A stretch of DNA of 64,000 bases from Streptomyces sp. NBC_00572 (GCF_026341815.1 NZ_JAPENX010000001.1:5580001-5644000); one strand, 5' to 3'; shown: positions 50,139 through 61,362, numbered from the stretch's first letter. Made by a program: numbers and translations. The notes: a model not told the origin generated them from the letters alone.

Positions 50139-51176
50139 ATGCCCGAAACCAGCCGCAGACACCTCCTCTTCGGCGGCGCGGCCGTCTCCGCCGGCGCCCT
50201 GCTGACCGCCTGCACCAGCAACGAGCCCAAGAACCAGGCACCCGTCGCGAGCGCGGCGCCCGCCGCCGACGACAAGCCCGGCACCCCCGTCACCATCGGC
50301 TTCGCCGGCCCGCAGGCCGACCACGGCTGGCTCAACGCCATCAACGACAACGCCGAGCGGCGCGCGAAGAAGTACTCCGACGTCACCCTGGAGATCACCG
50401 AGGGCTCCAACGACACCGCCACCCAGATCGGCCAGGTCCAGACCCTCATCAACAAGAAGGTCGACGTCCTCGTCATCCTCCCCGCCGACGGCAAGGCCCT
50501 CACCCAGATCGGCCTCCAGGCCATGAAGGCCGGCATCCCCGTCATCAACCTCGACCGGATCTTCGCCTCACCGCAGGCCTACCGCTGCTGGATCGGCGGC
50601 GACAACTACGGCATGGGCCTCAACGCCGGCAACTTCATCGGCGAACAACTCAAGGACAAGCCCAACGCCACCGTCGTCGAACTCGCCGGCATGGACAGCC
50701 TCGAACTCACCAAGCAGCGCACCCAGGGATTCGACGACGCCCTGAAGAACTACCCCAACATCCGCAAGGTCGCCCGCCAGGCCGCCGACTTCACCGTCGA
50801 GTCCGGCCAGGCCAAGATGGCCCAACTCCTGCAGGCGCAACCCAAGTTCGACGCCCTGTGGAACCACGACGACGACCAGGGCGTCGGTGCGCTGCGGGCC
50901 GTCGCCCAGGCCGGCCGCAAGGACTTCCTGATGGTCGGCGGCGCGGGTGCCAAGGCCGCCATGGACGCCATCAAGGCCGACACCGGCGTCCTCAAGGCCA
51001 CCGTCCTCTACCCGCCGACCATGGCCGCCTCCGCGATCGACCTCGCCCGCGCCCTCGGCCAGAAGAAGGGGATCGGCGGCATGTCCGAGCTGGAGATCCC
51101 CGCCTCGATCACCCTCTACTCGGCCGTCGTCACCAAGGAGAACGTCGACGAGTACCTGCCCACCGGCTTCAGCTGA
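50139..51176 (+). CDS. sugar-binding lipoprotein of the ABC transporter (RbsB-like)
   Basis: A 345-residue solute-binding protein. The N-terminus combines a twin-arginine motif (SRRHLLFGG) with a lipobox (LLTACTS, Cys near residue 25), so Tat export and lipid anchoring are likely. The mature protein begins VTIGFAGPQADHGWLNAIND, a periplasmic-binding-type-4 pattern like ribose- or galactose-binding proteins. It captures the sugar for the two preceding proteins. The ligand cannot be told from sequence. Confidence 0.92.
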   Translation: MPETSRRHLLFGGAAVSAGALLTACTSNEPKNQAPVASAAPAADDKPGTPVTIGFAGPQADHGWLNAINDNAERRAKKYSDVTLEITEGSNDTATQIGQVQTLINKKVDVLVILPADGKALTQIGLQAMKAGIPVINLDRIFASPQAYRCWIGGDNYGMGLNAGNFIGEQLKDKPNATVVELAGMDSLELTKQRTQGFDDALKNYPNIRKVARQAADFTVESGQAKMAQLLQAQPKFDALWNHDDDQGVGALRAVAQAGRKDFLMVGGAGAKAAMDAIKADTGVLKATVLYPPTMAASAIDLARALGQKKGIGGMSELEIPASITLYSAVVTKENVDEYLPTGFS

Positions 51177-51273
51177 CCGGCCCGAACCCGGGCGGTCCGA
51201 CCGGACCGGCCCCCGGCGGCCCGACCGCCCCCGGGGAGCAGCACCTCGCCGCACCACGAAACGGAGGAACCGT

Positions 51274-52536
51274 ATGGAACAGACGGAGAGCGGGGCCGCA
51301 CCGCCGACGCTCGGCATCGGCATGGTCGGCTACGCGTTCATGGGAGCCGCCCACTCCCAGGGCTGGCGCACCGCCGGCCGCGTCTTCGACCTGCCGCTGC
51401 GACCCGTCCTCGCCGCCGTCGCGGGCCGTGACGCCACCGCCGTCCGGGCCGCCGCCCGACGGCACGGCTGGGCCGCTGCCGAAACCGACTGGCGCGCCCT
51501 GATCGCCCGCGACGACGTCCAGCTCGTCGACGTCTGCACCCCCGGCGACAGCCATGCGGAGATCGCCGTCGCCGCCCTGGAGGCAGGCAAACACGTGCTG
51601 TGCGAGAAGCCGCTCGCCAACTCGGTCGCCGAGGCCGAGACGATGGCCGCGGCCGCCGAAGCGGCGGCGGCCCGAGGCCAGATCGCCATGGTCGGCTTCA
51701 ACTACCGTCGGGTGCCCGCCCTTTCGTACGCACGGCAGCTCGTCGCGGACGGACGGCTCGGCACCCTGCGGCACGTCCGCGTCACCTACCTCCAGGACTG
51801 GCTCGTCGACCCCGCGTTCCCGCTGACCTGGCGCCTGGAACGCGAACACGCCGGCTCCGGCGCCCTCGGAGACCTGGGCGCCCACGCCGTCGACCTCGCC
51901 CAGTACCTCGCGGGGGAGCCGCTCGTCGGTGTGTCGGCGCTCACCGAGACCTTCGTACGGAAGCGTCCCCTGCTCGCCGGCACCGGCGTCGGCGGACTCG
52001 GCGGGGGAGCGGGATCGGAGGCGTACGGACAGGTCACGGTCGACGACGCGGCCCTGTTCACCGGGCGGCTCGCCTCCGGCGCACTCGCCTCCTTCGAGGC
52101 CACCCGGATGGCCGCGGGCCGCAAGAACGCGCTCCGGCTGGAGATCAACGGGGAGCGCGGCTCGCTCGCCTTCGACCTGGAGCGGCTCAACGAACTGTCG
52201 TTCCACGACCACACCGAACCGGCCGTCTCGGCGGGCTTCCGCCGCATCCTCGTGACCGAACCCGACCACCCGTACCTGGAGGGCTGGTGGCCGCCCGGTC
52301 ACGCGCTCGGCTACGAGCACACCTTCGCCCACCAGGCCCGCGACCTGGTCCACGCCGTCGCGAGCGGCGTCGCTCCGACGCCCTCCTTCGCCGACGGCCT
52401 CCAGGTCCAGCGGGTCCTGGCCGCCGTGGAGGAGAGCGCCCGCGGCAACGCCGTCTACACCCCGGTGCCGATCCCGGCCCCCACCGCCGTCACCGCTCCC
52501 GTCCCTTCCCCCTCTCCTTCCCGCGTACCGAGCTAG
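51274..52536 (+). CDS. Gfo/Idh/MocA-family oxidoreductase
   Basis: A 420-residue NAD(P)-dependent sugar dehydrogenase. The Rossmann motif GIGMVGYAFMGAAHSQG begins near residue 15, and the conserved catalytic Lys stands in VLCEKPLANSV near 110. A later DLGAHAVDLAQYL segment carries the Asp-x3-His pair of the family. The C-terminal tail is Pro-rich. ATG 51274 has ACGGAGGA upstream. It is linked to the transporter and isomerase genes, so it probably oxidises the imported sugar or its keto form. Confidence 0.9.
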   Translation: MEQTESGAAPPTLGIGMVGYAFMGAAHSQGWRTAGRVFDLPLRPVLAAVAGRDATAVRAAARRHGWAAAETDWRALIARDDVQLVDVCTPGDSHAEIAVAALEAGKHVLCEKPLANSVAEAETMAAAAEAAAARGQIAMVGFNYRRVPALSYARQLVADGRLGTLRHVRVTYLQDWLVDPAFPLTWRLEREHAGSGALGDLGAHAVDLAQYLAGEPLVGVSALTETFVRKRPLLAGTGVGGLGGGAGSEAYGQVTVDDAALFTGRLASGALASFEATRMAAGRKNALRLEINGERGSLAFDLERLNELSFHDHTEPAVSAGFRRILVTEPDHPYLEGWWPPGHALGYEHTFAHQARDLVHAVASGVAPTPSFADGLQVQRVLAAVEESARGNAVYTPVPIPAPTAVTAPVPSPSPSRVPS

Positions 52537-52549
52537 GAGGCGCCCGACC

Positions 52550-53554
<1,005 letters not shown>

Positions 53555-53813
53555 GGTGAACGCGCAGGTCCGCGCCTGGCGGCGGTGACGCCGCCGGGCC
53601 GGTCCGCGCTGCCCGCGAGAGCCTTTGTCCTCTCGCTGGGAAAAGTTCGACCGTACTGGTGCGCAAGGGCTTTCCGTGGTGGACGAAGCCGACTACGGTC
53701 CCTGATGTGTACATGACGTAACTGTGGGACGTAACCGCATGACGCGACCAGCGTGACGGCGCACGCCGGTCCCCGGACAACCCGCACACCCGGCCCGACT
53801 CCGGAGGACACCC
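53555..53813. promoter_or_regulatory. promoter region of the large secreted enzyme
   Basis: A 259-base gap. It contains a GAGAG/CTCTC hairpin near 53619-53636, probably ending the sugar operon, and two GACGTAAC direct repeats (about 53715-53740) that may be operators. CTCCGGAGGACACCC before the GTG is the ribosome binding site. Confidence 0.4.
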
Positions 53814-56800
53814 GTGCACAGAAAACGACTCCGAACCAGGAAGTCGCTCGCCCTGCTCACCATCGGACTACTCGCCCTCGGCACACCCCAGAGCCTCGCC
53901 GCCGAACCGGAAACCCCCGCCGCAACCGCCGCCGCCGAAGAGTTCCAGCAGATCACCCTCGCCAAGGGCGGCGAAGAAGTCGGCGAACCCATGTCCCTCG
54001 CCGTACTCCCGGACCGCAGCGTCCTCCACACCTCCCGCAACGGCGAACTCCGCCGCACCGACGCCGCCGGCAACACCACCGTCATCGGCACCGTCCCCGT
54101 CTACTCCCACGACGAGGAAGGCCTCCAAGGCATCGGCCTCGACCCCGACTTCGCCCGCACCAAGGCCATCTACCTCTACTACGCCCCACCCCTCGACACC
54201 CCCACCGGCGACGCCCCCGAGAACGGCACCGCCGCCGACTTCGCGAAGTACGACGGCGTCAACCGCCTCTCCCGCTTCACGCTGAAAGCCGACGGCACCC
54301 TCGACAACGCCAGCGAGAAGAAGGTCATCGACATCCCCGCCACCCGCGGCATCTGCTGCCACGTCGGCGGAGACATCGACTTCGACGCCCAGGGCAACCT
54401 CTACCTGTCGACCGGCGACGACTCCAACCCCTTCGCCTCAGACGGCTACACCCCCATCGACGAACGCCCCGACCGCAACCCCGCCTTCGACGCCCGCCGC
54501 ACCTCCGGCAACACCAACGACCTCCGCGGCAAGATCCTCCGCATCAAGGTCGCCGACGACGGCACGTACACCGTCCCCGAAGGCAACCTCTTCGCCCCCG
54601 GCACGGACAGGACCCGGCCCGAGATCTACGCCATGGGCTTCCGCAACCCCTTCCGCTTCAGCGTCGACAAGGCCACCGGCATCCTCTACGTCGGCGACTA
54701 CGGCCCCGACGCCGGCGCCGCCGACCCCAAGCGAGGCCCCGCCGGACAGGTCGAATTCGCCCGCGTCACCAAGCCCGGCAACTTCGGCTGGCCCTTCTGC
54801 ACCGGCAACAACGACCCCTACGTCGACTACGACTTCGCCACCAAGACCTCCGGCGCCACATACGACTGCGGAGCCCTCAAGAACGACTCCCCGTACAACA
54901 CCGGACTCGTCGACCTCCCGCCCGCCGAACCCGCCTGGATCCCCTACAACGGCGGCTCCGTACCCGAGTTCGGCACCGGCTCCGAATCACCCATGGGCGG
55001 CCCCGTCTACCGCTACGACCCCGCCAACACCTCCCCGGTGAAGTTCCCCGAGACGTACGACGGGGACTTCTTCGCAGGCGAGTTCGGCCGCCGCTGGATC
55101 AAGCGGATCGACCAGGACACCAACGGCACCGTCGCCGCCATCAACCCCGTCCCCTGGACCGGCACCCAGATCATGGACATGGCCTTCGGCCCCGACGGAG
55201 CCCTCTACGTCCTCGACTACGGCACCGCCTGGTTCGGCGGCGACCACAACTCCGGCCTCTACCGCATCGAGAACGCCACCGGCGGACGCTCCCCGGTCGC
55301 CGAGGCAAGCGTGAACAAGACCTCCGGCACGGCACCCCTCAAGGTCGCCTTCTCCTCCGCCGGAACCACCGACGGCGACGGCGACGCCCTCACCTACACC
55401 TGGGACTTCGGCGACGGCGGCACCTCCACCACCGCCAACCCCACCCACACCTACCGCAAGAACGGCACCTACACCGCCACCGTCACGGCGAAGGACGCGA
55501 GCGGCCGCACCGGCTCCGCCTCCGTCCACATCGTCGTCGGCAACACCGCACCCAAGGTCACCCTCGAACTCCCCGCAGAAGGAGCCCTCTTCTCCTTCGG
55601 CGACGACATCCCCTTCAAGGTCACCGTCACCGACCCCGAAGACGGCGCCATCGACTGCGCCAAGGTCAAGGTCACCTACGTCCTCGGCCACGACAGCCAC
55701 GGCCACCCCGTCACCACCGCCAACGGCTGCACCGGCACCATCAAGACCTCCGCCGACGGCGGACACGACGACGACGCCAACATCTTCGCCGTCTTCAACG
55801 CCGAATACACCGACGGCGGAGCCGGCGGCCAGGCCGCCCTCACCGGCAACGACCAGGCCAAACTCCAGCCCCGCCACCGCCAGGCCGAACACTTCGACGC
55901 CCAGAACGGCGTCAACCTCTTCGACAAGACCCAGGCCAACGGCGGACGCACCGTCGGCGACATCGACAACGGCGACTGGATCTCCTTCAAGCCCTACAAC
56001 CTCAGCGGAGCCACCAAACTCACCGCCCGCATCTCCTCCGGCGGCAACGGCGGCTTCCTCGAAGTCCGCACCGGCTCACCCACCGGCCCCCTCCACGGCT
56101 CCGCACCCGTCCCCGTCACCGGAAGCTGGGAGACCTTCCAGGACATCGACGTACCCCTGCGGAACCTGCCCCGCAAGACCACCGAACTCTTCCTCGTCTT
56201 CAAGGGCGGCACCGGCGCCCTCTACGACGTCGACGACTTCACCTTCTCCAACACCCCGGTCAACCACCACACCAAGCGAGTCCTGGTCTTCTCCAAGACC
56301 GCAGGATTCCGCCACGACTCCATCGGCACAGGCATCACCGCCCTCAAGGAACTCGGCACCACCAGCGACATCATCATCGACAGCACCGAAGAACCACGCC
56401 AGTTCACCACCAACAACCTCGCCCGCTACGACGCCGTCGTCTTCCTCTCCACCACCGGCGACGTCCTCGACACCGACCAACAGAAGGCCTTCGAGAACTA
56501 CGTCTCCACCGGCGGCGGCTACATGGGCATCCACGCCGCGGCCGACACCGAATACGACTGGAGCTTCTACGGCGGACTCGTCGGCGCCTACTTCCAGTCC
56601 CACCCCCAGATCCAGCCCGCCACCGTCCGCGCCGAAGACCACACCCACCCCGCCACCGCCCACCTCGACGGGCCCTGGCAGCGCACCGACGAGTGGTACA
56701 ACTACCGCACCAACCCCCGCGACCAGGCCCGCGTCCTCGCCACCCTCGACGAAACCACCTACCAGGGCGGCACCATGAAGGGCGACCACCCCATCGCCTG

Positions 56801-57497
56801 GTGCCAGACCTACGGCGGCGGCCGCTCCTTCTACACCGGAGGCGGCCACACCAAGGAGTCGTACGCCGAACCCGCCTTCCGCCAACACCTCCTGGGCGGC
56901 CTCCGCTACGCCACCGGCCAGGTCAAGGCCGACTGCCGGCCCCAGACCGGCTACCGCGACCTCTTCAACGGCGAGACCCACGAAGGCTGGAAGCAGGCCG
57001 GACCCGGCGGCTTCGACATCACCGACCGCGCACTCCACTCCACCGGCGGCATGGGCATGCTCTGGTACCAGGCCAAGGAACTCCGGTCCTACTCGCTCAC
57101 CCTCGACTGGAAACTCACCGGAGACTCCAACTCCGGCATCTTCGTCGGCTTCCCCGCCTCCGACGACCCCTGGTCCGCCGTGAACAACGGCTACGAGATC
57201 CAGATCGACGCCACCGACGCCGCCGACCGCACCACCGGCGCCGTCTACGGCTTCAAGTCCGCCAACCTCAAGGCCCGCGACCAGGCCCTCCGCCCGCCCG
57301 GCCAGTGGAACACCTACGAAATCCGCGTCCAGGGCGAACGCCTCCAGGTCTTCCTCAACGGCCTCAAGATCAACGACTTCACCAACACCGACCCCGCCCG
57401 CAGCCTCACCAGCGGCCACATCGGCATCCAGAACCACGGAGCCCAGGACCAGGCCGCCTTCCGCGACATCCGCCTCAAGCAACTCCCCACCTCCTGA
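53814..57497 (+). CDS. secreted multidomain protein: sorbosone dehydrogenase-like, PKD, CBM6-like, ThuA and DUF1080 domains
   Basis: A 1227-residue exported protein. A signal peptide fills residues 1-30 (LALLTIGLLALGTPQSLA). Residues about 45-495 are a glucose/sorbosone dehydrogenase (NHL-like) propeller (HDEEGLQGIGLDPDF, then GMGFRNPFRFSVD-like). About 505-590 is a PKD domain (YTWDFGDGGTSTTANPTHTY), followed by a beta region, a CBM6-like module near 690-825 and ThuA at about 830-1050 (FSKTAGFRHDSIGTGI, GGGYMGIHAAADTEYDW). DUF1080, a keto-glycoside hydrolase-like fold, ends the chain (LFNGETHEGWK, SNSGIFVGF). The role is probably extracellular oxidation and breakdown of a glycoside feeding the sugar importer. 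Confidence 0.9.
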   Translation: MHRKRLRTRKSLALLTIGLLALGTPQSLAAEPETPAATAAAEEFQQITLAKGGEEVGEPMSLAVLPDRSVLHTSRNGELRRTDAAGNTTVIGTVPVYSHDEEGLQGIGLDPDFARTKAIYLYYAPPLDTPTGDAPENGTAADFAKYDGVNRLSRFTLKADGTLDNASEKKVIDIPATRGICCHVGGDIDFDAQGNLYLSTGDDSNPFASDGYTPIDERPDRNPAFDARRTSGNTNDLRGKILRIKVADDGTYTVPEGNLFAPGTDRTRPEIYAMGFRNPFRFSVDKATGILYVGDYGPDAGAADPKRGPAGQVEFARVTKPGNFGWPFCTGNNDPYVDYDFATKTSGATYDCGALKNDSPYNTGLVDLPPAEPAWIPYNGGSVPEFGTGSESPMGGPVYRYDPANTSPVKFPETYDGDFFAGEFGRRWIKRIDQDTNGTVAAINPVPWTGTQIMDMAFGPDGALYVLDYGTAWFGGDHNSGLYRIENATGGRSPVAEASVNKTSGTAPLKVAFSSAGTTDGDGDALTYTWDFGDGGTSTTANPTHTYRKNGTYTATVTAKDASGRTGSASVHIVVGNTAPKVTLELPAEGALFSFGDDIPFKVTVTDPEDGAIDCAKVKVTYVLGHDSHGHPVTTANGCTGTIKTSADGGHDDDANIFAVFNAEYTDGGAGGQAALTGNDQAKLQPRHRQAEHFDAQNGVNLFDKTQANGGRTVGDIDNGDWISFKPYNLSGATKLTARISSGGNGGFLEVRTGSPTGPLHGSAPVPVTGSWETFQDIDVPLRNLPRKTTELFLVFKGGTGALYDVDDFTFSNTPVNHHTKRVLVFSKTAGFRHDSIGTGITALKELGTTSDIIIDSTEEPRQFTTNNLARYDAVVFLSTTGDVLDTDQQKAFENYVSTGGGYMGIHAAADTEYDWSFYGGLVGAYFQSHPQIQPATVRAEDHTHPATAHLDGPWQRTDEWYNYRTNPRDQARVLATLDETTYQGGTMKGDHPIAWCQTYGGGRSFYTGGGHTKESYAEPAFRQHLLGGLRYATGQVKADCRPQTGYRDLFNGETHEGWKQAGPGGFDITDRALHSTGGMGMLWYQAKELRSYSLTLDWKLTGDSNSGIFVGFPASDDPWSAVNNGYEIQIDATDAADRTTGAVYGFKSANLKARDQALRPPGQWNTYEIRVQGERLQVFLNGLKINDFTNTDPARSLTSGHIGIQNHGAQDQAAFRDIRLKQLPTS

Positions 57498-57606
57498 CGG
57501 AAGTCCCCCAGCCGACGGTGGGCGGGGCGGCGCCGTACCCCCCGCCCACCGTCACCACCCCCAACCCCCAATCCCCATTCCCCGGATGAGCAGGGAGGCC
57601 GACGCC

Positions 57607-58752
57607 ATGACCCCCGCACCCCGCACCGGAATCTGGCTCATCGGCGCGAGAGGCTCCGTCGCCACCACCACCGTGGCCGGCCGCGCCGCCCTCGTCGCCG
57701 GACTCCACCCACCCACCGGCATGGCCACCGAAACCCCCGAACTCGCCGACACCGGCCTGCCCCCACTCGCCGACCTCGTCTTCGGCGGCCACGACACCAC
57801 CGACTGCCCGCTCCCCAAACGAGCCGAACAACTCACCACCGCCGGAGTCCTCCCGTACGGCCTCACCCACGCCGTCACCCGCGAACTCGAAGCCGCCGAC
57901 CACGAGATCCGCCCCGGCGGACCCACCCCCGGCGACACCCGCACCGACGAACAACTCGTCAAAGCCTTCACCCACGACCTGACGGACTTCCGGGCACGCA
58001 TTGGCCTGGACCGCGTCGTGGTCGTCAATGTGGCCTCCACGGAGCCGGCGTCGGGGGGCGTCGGGCTCCCACCCAGCACCCTGTACGCCGCCGCAGCACT
58101 CCGCGCAGGCTGCCCGTACGTCAACTTCACCCCGTCCACGGGCCTGCGCCACCCCGCCCTCGCCGCCCCGCTCGCCGCGAGCGGACTGCCGCACGCCGGC
58201 CGCGACGGCAAGACCGGCCAGACCCTCCTCCGCGCCGTCCTCGCCCCGATGTTCCGCCAGCGCGCCCTGACCGTACGCGCCTGGTCCGGCAGCAACCTCC
58301 TCGGCGGCGGCGACGGAGCCGCCCTCGCCGACCCGGCAGCAGCCGCCGCCAAGAACGCCGGCAAGGAACGCGTCCTCACCGACACCCTCGGCACCGGCGT
58401 CGAAGGCCAGGTCCACATCGACGACGTCCCCGCGATGGGGGAGTGGAAGACCGCCTGGGACCACATCGCCTTCGACGGCTTCCTCGGCACCCGCATGATC
58501 CTCCAGACCCTCTGGCAGGGCTGCGACTCGGCCCTCGCCGCCCCCCTCGTCCTCGACCTGGCGCGCCTCACCGCCCGCGCCCACGAGAGGGGACTCACGG
58601 GCCCCCTGGAAGACCTCGCCTTCTACTTCAAGGACCCCGAAGGCACCCCACCGGCCTCCCTCGCGGACCAGTACGAGCGCTTGCTGGCCTTCGGCCGCAC
58701 GCTGGGGGACCGTCCGGGCACGAGGGACATGGGTACGGAGACCCCCCGATGA
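57607..58752 (+). CDS. myo-inositol-1-phosphate synthase-like protein of the ebo cluster
   Basis: A 381-residue protein of the inositol-phosphate synthase fold: GIWLIGARGSVATTTVAGRA (NAD-binding), YVNFTPSTG, GRDGKTGQTLLRAVLAPMF near residue 195 and VRAWSGSNLLGGGDG near 225. It is shorter than genuine MIPS enzymes and heads an ebo-type operon. ATG 57607 has GGGAGG upstream and is preferred to ATG 57586. It may make a cyclitol- or sugar-phosphate precursor for the cluster's product. The stop overlaps the next gene. Confidence 0.88.
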   Translation: MTPAPRTGIWLIGARGSVATTTVAGRAALVAGLHPPTGMATETPELADTGLPPLADLVFGGHDTTDCPLPKRAEQLTTAGVLPYGLTHAVTRELEAADHEIRPGGPTPGDTRTDEQLVKAFTHDLTDFRARIGLDRVVVVNVASTEPASGGVGLPPSTLYAAAALRAGCPYVNFTPSTGLRHPALAAPLAASGLPHAGRDGKTGQTLLRAVLAPMFRQRALTVRAWSGSNLLGGGDGAALADPAAAAAKNAGKERVLTDTLGTGVEGQVHIDDVPAMGEWKTAWDHIAFDGFLGTRMILQTLWQGCDSALAAPLVLDLARLTARAHERGLTGPLEDLAFYFKDPEGTPPASLADQYERLLAFGRTLGDRPGTRDMGTETPR

Positions 58753-59804
58753 CCCGGCGACGTACCGGCCGGGCACAGGCCTGGGCGGAACTCCTCCGCG
58801 TATCGGCGCTGTTCTCGGTACCCGGCGACGCCCTCGCCGGCGCCGCGGCGACCGGGACCCGCCCCGGCCGGGGCACCCTCTGCGCGATCGGCGCCTCGCT
58901 CTGCCTGTACGAGGCGGGCATGGCCCTCAACGACTGGGCCGACCGGACGGAGGACGCCGCCGAACGCCCCCACCGCCCGCTGCCCTCCGGCCGCATCACA
59001 CCGAGAGCCGCCCTCACGGCCTCGGTGGCCCTGACAACGACGGGCCTGGCACTGGCCTCCCGCGCGGGCCGCCCGTCCCTCGCGGTCGCCACCGCCCTCG
59101 CCACCACGGTCTGGGCCTACGACCTCGGCCTCAAACACACGCCGGCCGGCCCCGCCACCATGGCCACGACCCGAGCCCTGGACCTCCTCCTGGGAGCCAC
59201 GGCCTCGACGAGCGGAAGCGGCAGACCCCACCCCCGCGCCGTCCACGCCCTCCCCTCCGCCGCCCTGCTCGGGGCTCACACCTACGCCGTCACCGCCGTC
59301 TCCCGCCACGAGACCCAGGGCGGCTCCACCCGCACCCCGCTCGCCGCACTCGCCGTGACCCTGGCAGTGGCCGGGGCGGTGGCGGTTGCAGGGGCAGGGG
59401 CAGGGGCAGGGGCAGGGGCAGGGACCGGGGCAGGGACCGGGGCGGCCTCGGGCGGCGTGACCGGCCGCCGGCCGGCCGGCACCGCCGCTTCCTCCGTCTC
59501 CCTCTCCGGGGCCCCCGCCCCCCGCCCCCACCCCGCCCTCCCCACCCGCCTGCCCCTCCCCTCCCGCGGTCTCGGCACCCTCCTCGCCCTGGCCTACGCC
59601 CGTACCCCCGCCACCCTCCTCCTCCACGCCGCGCTCAACCCGTCCGCGGCGCTCACCGAGCGGGCCGTCGGTGGCGGGATCCGGGCCACGATCCCGCTCC
59701 AGGCCGCGCTCGCCGCCCGCGCCGGGGCACCGGGAACCGCGCTCGCGCTGCTCGGTCTCGTCCCGGCCGCGCGCGCCCTCGCCCGGAAGGTGAGCCCCAC
59801 ATGA
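58749..59804 (+). CDS. eboC: EboC-type UbiA prenyltransferase-like membrane protein
   Basis: A 351-residue polytopic membrane protein. The prenyl-diphosphate site is NDWADRTEDAAERPHRPLPS near residue 60, an NDxxD-type motif. A long Ala/Gly insertion (AGAGAGAGAGTGAGTG) and a Pro/Ser loop interrupt the middle (about 205-255) and are encoded by GGGGCA tandem repeats. The C-terminus is helical (LALLGLVPAARALA). UbiA-like EboC proteins occur in clusters exporting complex metabolites. It overlaps both neighbours by four bases (ATGA). Confidence 0.85.
   Translation: MTRRRTGRAQAWAELLRVSALFSVPGDALAGAAATGTRPGRGTLCAIGASLCLYEAGMALNDWADRTEDAAERPHRPLPSGRITPRAALTASVALTTTGLALASRAGRPSLAVATALATTVWAYDLGLKHTPAGPATMATTRALDLLLGATASTSGSGRPHPRAVHALPSAALLGAHTYAVTAVSRHETQGGSTRTPLAALAVTLAVAGAVAVAGAGAGAGAGAGTGAGTGAASGGVTGRRPAGTAASSVSLSGAPAPRPHPALPTRLPLPSRGLGTLLALAYARTPATLLLHAALNPSAALTERAVGGGIRATIPLQAALAARAGAPGTALALLGLVPAARALARKVSPT
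59394..59440. repeat. GGGGCA hexanucleotide repeats inside the EboC gene
   Basis: About five perfect GGGGCA units followed by degenerate ones, encoding an Ala-Gly run. Gain or loss of a unit would keep the frame. Confidence 0.6.
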
Positions 59805-60802
59805 GCACCCCGCGTCCCGCCGCCCGCCGCCCAGCCGGTTCCGGCCCCAGGCTCTCCACGCGGCGCACCGACCACCGCGCACCTCACCCCGCGCCTCACC
59901 CCACACCCGACCTCGCGGCCCACCCCTCGGCCGGCCCCTCTGCCCGCCCCCGGCTGGGCTACGGCACCAACGGCCTCACCGATCTACGGCTCGACGAGGC
60001 ACTCGGGCTCCTCGCCGATCTCGGCTATGACGGCGTCGGGCTGACGCTCGACCACATGCACCTCGACCCCCTCGCCCCCGGCCTGGCCGCCCGCACCGCC
60101 CAGGTCGCCCGGCGCCTCGGCGCACTCGGCCTCGGCGTGACCGTCGAGACCGGTGCCCGCTACGTCCTCGATCCGCGCCGCAAGCACGGCCCCTCCCTGC
60201 TCGACCCGGATCCCGAGGACCGCGCCGCCCGCGTCCGGCTGCTGCTGAGGGCCGTGCGGGTCGCCGCCGACCTCGGCGCCCACGCCGTGCACTGCTTCAG
60301 CGGCGTCCTCCCCCACGACACCCCGCCCGACGAGGCCTGGAAGCGCCTCACCTCCTCGCTCACTCCTGTCCTGGAGGCCGCGGAAGCCGCCCGCGTCCCC
60401 CTCGCCGTCGAACCCGAACCAGGCCACCTCCTCGCCACCCTCGACGACTTCCACCAGCTGCGCGGACTCATCGGCGACCCCGCACCCGCCGTACTCGGCC
60501 TCACCCTCGACATCGGCCACTGCCAGTGCCTCGAACCCCTCCCTCCCGCCGACTGCCTACGCGCCGCCGCGCCCTGGGTGCACCACATCCAGATCGAGGA
60601 CATGCGGCGCGGCGTCCACGAGCACCTGCCGTTCGGCGACGGTGAGATCGACTTCCCGCCGGTACTCGCCGCCGTCGGCGAACTCACGGCCGCCGGCTAT
60701 CCCGGGCTGACCGTCGTCGAACTGCCCCGGCACTCCCACGCCGGCCCCGAACTAGCCCGCACCTCCCTCTCCTTCCTGCGCCGGGAGACCCCGCCATGCT
60801 GA
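59801..60802 (+). CDS. sugar phosphate isomerase/epimerase (TIM barrel) of the ebo cluster
   Basis: A 333-residue protein. After a Pro/Arg-rich leader of about 45 residues the barrel begins LGYGTNGLTDLRLDEALGLL. The metal-site segments are VPLAVEPEPGHLL, LTLDIGHCQCLEPLP, VHHIQIEDMRRGVHEHLPFG and GLTVVELPRHSHAG. It may act on the product of the inositol-synthase-like enzyme. Coupled to EboC (ATGA) and to EboA (7-base overlap). Confidence 0.86.
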   Translation: MSTPRPAARRPAGSGPRLSTRRTDHRAPHPAPHPTPDLAAHPSAGPSARPRLGYGTNGLTDLRLDEALGLLADLGYDGVGLTLDHMHLDPLAPGLAARTAQVARRLGALGLGVTVETGARYVLDPRRKHGPSLLDPDPEDRAARVRLLLRAVRVAADLGAHAVHCFSGVLPHDTPPDEAWKRLTSSLTPVLEAAEAARVPLAVEPEPGHLLATLDDFHQLRGLIGDPAPAVLGLTLDIGHCQCLEPLPPADCLRAAAPWVHHIQIEDMRRGVHEHLPFGDGEIDFPPVLAAVGELTAAGYPGLTVVELPRHSHAGPELARTSLSFLRRETPPC

Positions 60803-61362
60803 CCGGCACCGCCACCGCCACCATCCGCGCCTGGCTGGACTCCGCCCTCGCCGAGGCCTCCGCCCGGACCCCCGGGTGGGAGGAGCGGTTCGTCACCGCC
60901 GGCCGGCACTGCGGTCGCGAGCACGCGGACGAGGCCCGCACCCTTCTCCTCCGGGCGGCCGAGGCCGACCCCGACACCCTCGCCCGCCTCTATCACCACG
61001 GCGCCACCGCCGAGCGCCGCGCCGTCCTCCTGGCCCTCCCCGCCCTCGTCACCGGCCCCGAGGCCCTTCCCCTCGTCGAGGACGCCCTCCGCACCCACGA
61101 CACCACCCTCCTCGCCGCCGCCCTCGGCCCCTACGCCGCCACTCACCTCACCCCCCACACCTGGCGCCACGCCCTCCTCAAATGTCTCTTCACCGGCGTC
61201 CCCGTCACGGTCGTCGCCGGACTCGCCGAGCGCGCCGCCGGCGACACCGAACTCGCCCGGATGCTCACCGACCACGCCGCCGAGCGCATCGCCGCCGACC
61301 GCGACGTCCCAGCCGACCTGCCCCGCGTCCTCGCCCTCACCGCGCCCGCCGAGGAGTCCTGA
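60796..61362 (+). CDS. eboA: EboA-domain protein
   Basis: A 188-residue soluble helical protein with the EboA pattern: LLRAAEADPDTLARLYHHGA, then EDALRTHDTTLLAAALGPYA and WRHALLKCLFTGVPVTVVAG. EboA is the marker gene of edge-biosynthesis-organising clusters. Its biochemical role is unknown. It overlaps the previous gene and its stop overlaps the TatD-like start (TGATG). Confidence 0.9.
   Translation: MLTGTATATIRAWLDSALAEASARTPGWEERFVTAGRHCGREHADEARTLLLRAAEADPDTLARLYHHGATAERRAVLLALPALVTGPEALPLVEDALRTHDTTLLAAALGPYAATHLTPHTWRHALLKCLFTGVPVTVVAGLAERAAGDTELARMLTDHAAERIAADRDVPADLPRVLALTAPAEES

Noticed and set aside
53753..57589. A 1278-codon open frame overlapping the large secreted enzyme in another plus-strand frame, and long minus-strand frames over the same region.
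   Set aside because: They are Arg/Pro/His-rich shadows caused by almost exclusive C at third positions of the real gene, and show no domain.
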